Source: Candidatus Alistipes intestinigallinarum (GTDB lineage Bacteria > Bacteroidota > Bacteroidia > Bacteroidales > Rikenellaceae). From it: a stretch of DNA of 46,404 nt. This document shows, in pieces, positions 43,267 through 46,404 of the stretch. Made by a program: the position numbers and the translations under genes. Position 1 is the stretch's first letter. Every line of letters starts with the position of its first letter. The stretch lies in contig DXDA01000057.1 in the NCBI GenBank assembly GCA_019115745.1, forward strand, positions 1-46,404, in the 5' to 3' direction. The notes beneath the pieces are model-generated. The model had not been told where the DNA came from and did not search any database. It worked only from the letters and a program-made list of their open reading frames with translations.

Positions 43267-43280
43267 CGCACGCGCGTGCG
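43267..43280. promoter_or_regulatory. 14-bp palindrome upstream of the gyrA promoter
   Basis: CGCACGCGCGTGCG is a perfect palindrome starting about 65 bases before the predicted gyrA transcription start, in otherwise AT-richer DNA. It is a candidate operator or Z-DNA-prone element; no binding protein is known. Confidence 0.4.
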
Positions 43281-43295
43281 ATTTTCCCCGGCAAA

Positions 43296-43327
43296 GTTGC
43301 CCGGATCGCAAGAAATTACTATTTTTG
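43296..43327 (+). promoter_or_regulatory. gyrA promoter
   Basis: GTTG at 43296-43299, 20 bases, TATTTTTG at 43320-43327. Confidence 0.8.
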
Positions 43328-43389
43328 TTCGTTATTTGGCGGGCCGCATTGCCGACCCGTACGCGAATCCGGTAATATAGAAGAGATAG

Positions 43390-45975
43390 ATGCTTACAGA
43401 AGAAGAAAAAAATGCCGGTTTGGTGGGGCGCATCATCCCCATCAATATCGAAGAGCAGATGAAGTCGGCCTATATCGACTACTCGATGTCGGTCATCGTC
43501 TCCCGGGCCCTGCCCGACGTGCGCGACGGCCTCAAACCCGTACACCGACGCATCCTCTACGATATGAGCGCGGAGCTCAACCTCTACTCCGACAAACCTA
43601 CCCGTAAGTCGGCCCGTATCGTCGGTGACGTGCTCGGTAAGTTCCACCCCCACGGTGACTCGTCGGTCTACGACGCCATGGTCCGTCTGGCTCAGGACTG
43701 GTCGATGCGCTACCCGCTCGTCGACGGCCAGGGTAACTTCGGTTCGATGGACGGCGACTCGCCTGCGGCCATGCGTTACACCGAGGCCCGCATGAAGAAG
43801 ATCACCGACGAGGTGATGGCCGATATTGACAAGGAGACCGTCGACTGGACCCTCAACTTCGACGATACGATCCCCGAACCTACGGTCCTGCCGACCAAAA
43901 TCCCGCTGCTGATCGTCAACGGAGCCAGCGGTATCGCCGTCGGTATGGCCACCAATATGGCCCCGCACAATCTGGGTGAGGTGGTCGATGCCTGCTGCGC
44001 CTATGTCGACAACCCCGAGATCTCGGGCGAGGAGCTGCTCCACTACGTCAAGGGCCCCGACTTCCCCACGGGTGGCCTCATCTACGGTTACGAAGGGGTC
44101 AAGGAGGCGATGCTCACGGGCCGCGGCCGCGTCATCATGCGTGCCAAGACCGAGATCGAACATACGCCCAGCGGCCGGGAGTGCATCGTCGTCACGGAGA
44201 TCCCCTACATGGTCAACAAGGCCGAGATGATCAAGAAGATCGCCGACCTGATCAACGACAAGAAGATCGACGGTATCTCCTACATCAACGACGAGTCGGA
44301 CCGCAACGGCCTGCGGATCATCATTATCCTGAAACACGACGCCGTGGCGAGCGTGGTGCTCAACACGCTGTTCAAGAATACGCCGCTGCAGACCTCGTTC
44401 GCCGTGAACAACATCGCGCTGGTGAACGGACGCCCGCAGTTGCTGCCGATGCGCGACCTGATCAAGCACTTCATCGACCATCGTCACGACGTGGTCGTCC
44501 GCCGTACGCGCTTCGACAAGCGCAAGGCCGAGGAGCGTCTGCACATCGTGCTCGGTCTGCTGATCGCCCAGGACAACATCGACGAGATCGTGCACATCAT
44601 CCGCTCGTCGCAGACCCCCGATGCCGCCAAGCAGACCATGATGGAGCGTTTCGACCTCTCCGACCTGCAGGCTTCGGCCATCATCGAGATGCGTCTGCGC
44701 GCCCTGACGGGACTCGAACGCGGCAAGCTCGTGGCCGAGCGTGACGAACTCACCGCACTGATCGCCCACCTGACCGACGTGCTGGCCAGCGTGGCCATGC
44801 AGATGCAGATCGTCAAGGACGAACTGCTGGAGATCAAGGAGAAGTACGGCGACGAACGCCGCACGGAGATCGTCTACGCGTCGGAGGAGTTCAATCCCGA
44901 GGATTTCTACGCCGACGACGACATGGTGATCACCATCTCGCACATGGGATACATCAAGCGCACGCCGCTGGCCGAATACCGCACGCAGAACCGCGGCGGC
45001 GTGGGAGCCAAGGGCAGCGCCACGCGCGACGAGGATTTCATCGAGCACATCTACGTGGCCTCGATGCACAACACGATGCTCTTCTTCACGGAGAAGGGCC
45101 GCTGCTACTGGCTGAAGGTCTACGAAATCCCCGAAGGGGCCCGCTCGTCGAAGGGTCGTGCGATCCAGAACGTCATCCAGATCGAACCCGACGACAAGGT
45201 CCGCGCCTATATCAACGTCAAACGGCTCAATGATGAGGAGTATGTGAACAACAACTACATCATCATGTGTACGAAGGACGGTACGATCAAGAAGACGAAG
45301 CTCGAAGCCTACTCGCGGCCGCGTCAGAACGGGGTGAACGCCATCGTGATCCGCGAGGGCGACCAGTTGATCGAGGCCAAGCTGACGAGCGGACAGGCCG
45401 AGGTGCTGATTGCCGCCCGCGAAGGCAAGGCCATCCGCTTCAACGAGAATACGGTCCGCCCGATCGGACGTGTCGGCGCCGGTGTGCGCGGCATCTCGAT
45501 CGAAGAGGACGACGAGGTGGTCGGCATGATCTGTGTGGAGCCCGACTCGAAGCAGGATGTGCTGGTGCTGAGCGAGAACGGATACGGCAAGCGGACCGAT
45601 CTGGACGAGTACCGCATCACGAACCGCGGCGGCAAGGGCGTCAAGACGATCAACATCACGGAGAAGACCGGCAAGCTGATCTCGATCCAGGCCGTCACGG
45701 ACGACAACGACCTGATGATCATCAACCGTTCGGGCCTGACGATCCGCACCGCGGTGTCGCAGATCCGGCTCGCCGGGCGTGCTACGCAGGGCGTGCGGAT
45801 CATCAATCTGCGCGAGGGCGATGCCATCGCTTCGGTGATGGCCGTACCGGCCGCCGGCGAGGAGGAGGAAACTCCGGCTGCCGAGGGGACCGAGGCTCCC
45901 GAAGGGGGCGTGATCTCCGCCAGTGCGGAGTCGGCAGCTCCGGCTCCCGAAACCGATGCCTCCACGGAGGAATAG
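43390..45975 (+). CDS. gyrA: DNA gyrase subunit A
   Basis: The 861-residue subunit introduces negative supercoils together with GyrB. The quinolone region [10 protein letters not shown] keeps Ser91 and Asp95 (GyrA 83 and 87 equivalents), the sensitive-type residues. Catalytic Tyr130 is in AAMRYTEAR. The C-terminal beta-pinwheel has the GyrA-box-like QNRGGVG. The protein ends in a short acidic, Ala/Glu-rich tail (about residues 820-861). The ATG at 43390 matches the conserved GyrA start. A gene for an exported probable TPR protein follows after 43 bases. Confidence 0.97.
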   Translation: MLTEEEKNAGLVGRIIPINIEEQMKSAYIDYSMSVIVSRALPDVRDGLKPVHRRILYDMSAELNLYSDKPTRKSARIVGDVLGKFHPHGDSSVYDAMVRLAQDWSMRYPLVDGQGNFGSMDGDSPAAMRYTEARMKKITDEVMADIDKETVDWTLNFDDTIPEPTVLPTKIPLLIVNGASGIAVGMATNMAPHNLGEVVDACCAYVDNPEISGEELLHYVKGPDFPTGGLIYGYEGVKEAMLTGRGRVIMRAKTEIEHTPSGRECIVVTEIPYMVNKAEMIKKIADLINDKKIDGISYINDESDRNGLRIIIILKHDAVASVVLNTLFKNTPLQTSFAVNNIALVNGRPQLLPMRDLIKHFIDHRHDVVVRRTRFDKRKAEERLHIVLGLLIAQDNIDEIVHIIRSSQTPDAAKQTMMERFDLSDLQASAIIEMRLRALTGLERGKLVAERDELTALIAHLTDVLASVAMQMQIVKDELLEIKEKYGDERRTEIVYASEEFNPEDFYADDDMVITISHMGYIKRTPLAEYRTQNRGGVGAKGSATRDEDFIEHIYVASMHNTMLFFTEKGRCYWLKVYEIPEGARSSKGRAIQNVIQIEPDDKVRAYINVKRLNDEEYVNNNYIIMCTKDGTIKKTKLEAYSRPRQNGVNAIVIREGDQLIEAKLTSGQAEVLIAAREGKAIRFNENTVRPIGRVGAGVRGISIEEDDEVVGMICVEPDSKQDVLVLSENGYGKRTDLDEYRITNRGGKGVKTINITEKTGKLISIQAVTDDNDLMIINRSGLTIRTAVSQIRLAGRATQGVRIINLREGDAIASVMAVPAAGEEEETPAAEGTEAPEGGVISASAESAAPAPETDASTEE

Positions 45976-46018
45976 GCAAAAACACGACAACAACCGAAAA
46001 CTTTTAATTCCAGTTCGT

Positions 46019-46404
46019 ATGAAAAAGACGATTTTGACGGCTCTTGCGGCACTGCTCGTGGCAGTCCCCGCCGTACAGGCCCAGAAGGTGAACAAGGAGG
46101 CGCTTCTCGCCAAGATCGAGAAGAGCGACGCCGACATCGCCAATGAAAAGAAGGCTGCGAAGGCCGCAACGTGGATCAACCGCGGCAAGGCCTTCTATGA
46201 AGTGGCTGCCGAACCGACGAAGAACCTCTTCGTCAACATGGAGGCCACGATGCTCAAACTGACGGTCGGTGAGCCGAAGTCGACCTCGCAGGAGACGCTC
46301 AACGGCGTGCAGTACACGGCATGGGTCTATCCCTGGTTCACGGCCTACATCAAGGACAACAAGGTCGCTACGTGGAAGCAGACCAAATGGGTGATCAAGG
46401 ATGC
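46019..46404 (+). CDS. Exported TPR-type protein, N-terminal fragment
   Basis: The frame is open to the end of the window, giving 128 residues. It starts with a signal peptide (MKKTILTALAALLVAVPAVQA, cut near residue 21) and continues with a helical region (NKEALLAKIEKSDADIAN, AATWINRGKAFYEVA). The helix pattern and the place after gyrA agree with the TPR protein usually found there in Bacteroidetes, but the repeats themselves lie beyond the window. Probably co-transcribed with gyrA. Confidence 0.75.
   Translation, partial: MKKTILTALAALLVAVPAVQAQKVNKEALLAKIEKSDADIANEKKAAKAATWINRGKAFYEVAAEPTKNLFVNMEATMLKLTVGEPKSTSQETLNGVQYTAWVYPWFTAYIKDNKVATWKQTKWVIKD

Larger units (their letters stand above)
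43084..43389. other. Intergenic region upstream of gyrA
   Basis: These 306 bases hold a 14-bp palindrome (43267-43280), the gyrA promoter (43296-43327) and a leader of about 55 bases. Short open frames are present but have no start context or similarity I recognise. Confidence 0.6.

Noticed and set aside
43120..43380. 86-codon ORF upstream of gyrA
   Set aside because: It runs across the gyrA promoter and palindrome, has a composition like non-coding DNA and no signal or domain.

Overview
The window looks like chromosomal DNA from a high-GC member of the Bacteroidales, most like Alistipes or another Rikenellaceae. The evidence is a fused SecD-SecF protein, a TonB-receptor-like barrel with a carboxypeptidase-regulatory plug, a Wza/Wzc-type pair with a tyrosine tail, and about sixteen copies of the Bacteroidetes promoter -7 element TAnnTTTG, several with a TTTG or TTG about 19-21 bases upstream. 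Genus assignment is inference. I see no rRNA, tRNA, insertion sequence, prophage or CRISPR array. Nearly everything is housekeeping or envelope biology.

Layout. (1) 1-507: 3' end of dnaK with a strong terminator. (2) 697-1892: a Gdx/SugE-type SMR transporter convergent with an EamA transporter. (3) 2099-5113: secDF; then tspO. (4) 5861-9837: a tight co-directional run with ATGA-type overlaps: YbbR-like protein, coaE, folP, a LolD-like ABC ATPase, a TIGR02757-family protein, trmN. (5) 9891-11463: a DUF4831 protein and an AlkD-like HEAT protein. (6) 11545-19256, minus strand: a likely single operon read right to left: degenerate LytM/M23 membrane protein, dxr, rseP, an acetyltransferase-LUD fusion, a repeat-containing lipoprotein, radA, and a UDP-glucuronate-decarboxylase-like SDR. 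(7) 19532-20443: a sugar nucleotidyltransferase, a bidirectional terminator and a degenerate 36-nt tandem repeat. (8) 20760-24411, minus strand: Wza-like lipoprotein, BY-kinase and a small HAD hydrolase. (9) 24750-29649: cytoplasmic GH13 enzyme, outer-membrane protein, then TPM protein, lemA and an EamA transporter. (10) 29727-32096, minus strand: a TonB-receptor-like barrel. (11) 32362-39284: plsC, parE, parC, aroK, murI. (12) 39377-43083: ftsK and lolA. (13) 43390-end: gyrA and the start of a probable TPR protein.

The right-hand third gathers topoisomerase IV (both subunits), the gyrase A subunit, the FtsK translocase and glutamate racemase within 13 kb, so chromosome topology, segregation and cell-wall precursor supply sit together. 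The minus-strand operon in the middle is the most unusual part: it holds a LytM domain with its metal ligands replaced, an SDR lacking its catalytic tyrosine, a two-domain fusion that is normally two proteins, and a lipoprotein with a pure Gly-Thr-Glu repeat, all probably transcribed behind a leader that can fold in two mutually exclusive ways. I did not find a convincing wholly new multi-gene system; the best candidates for a second look are those oddities.
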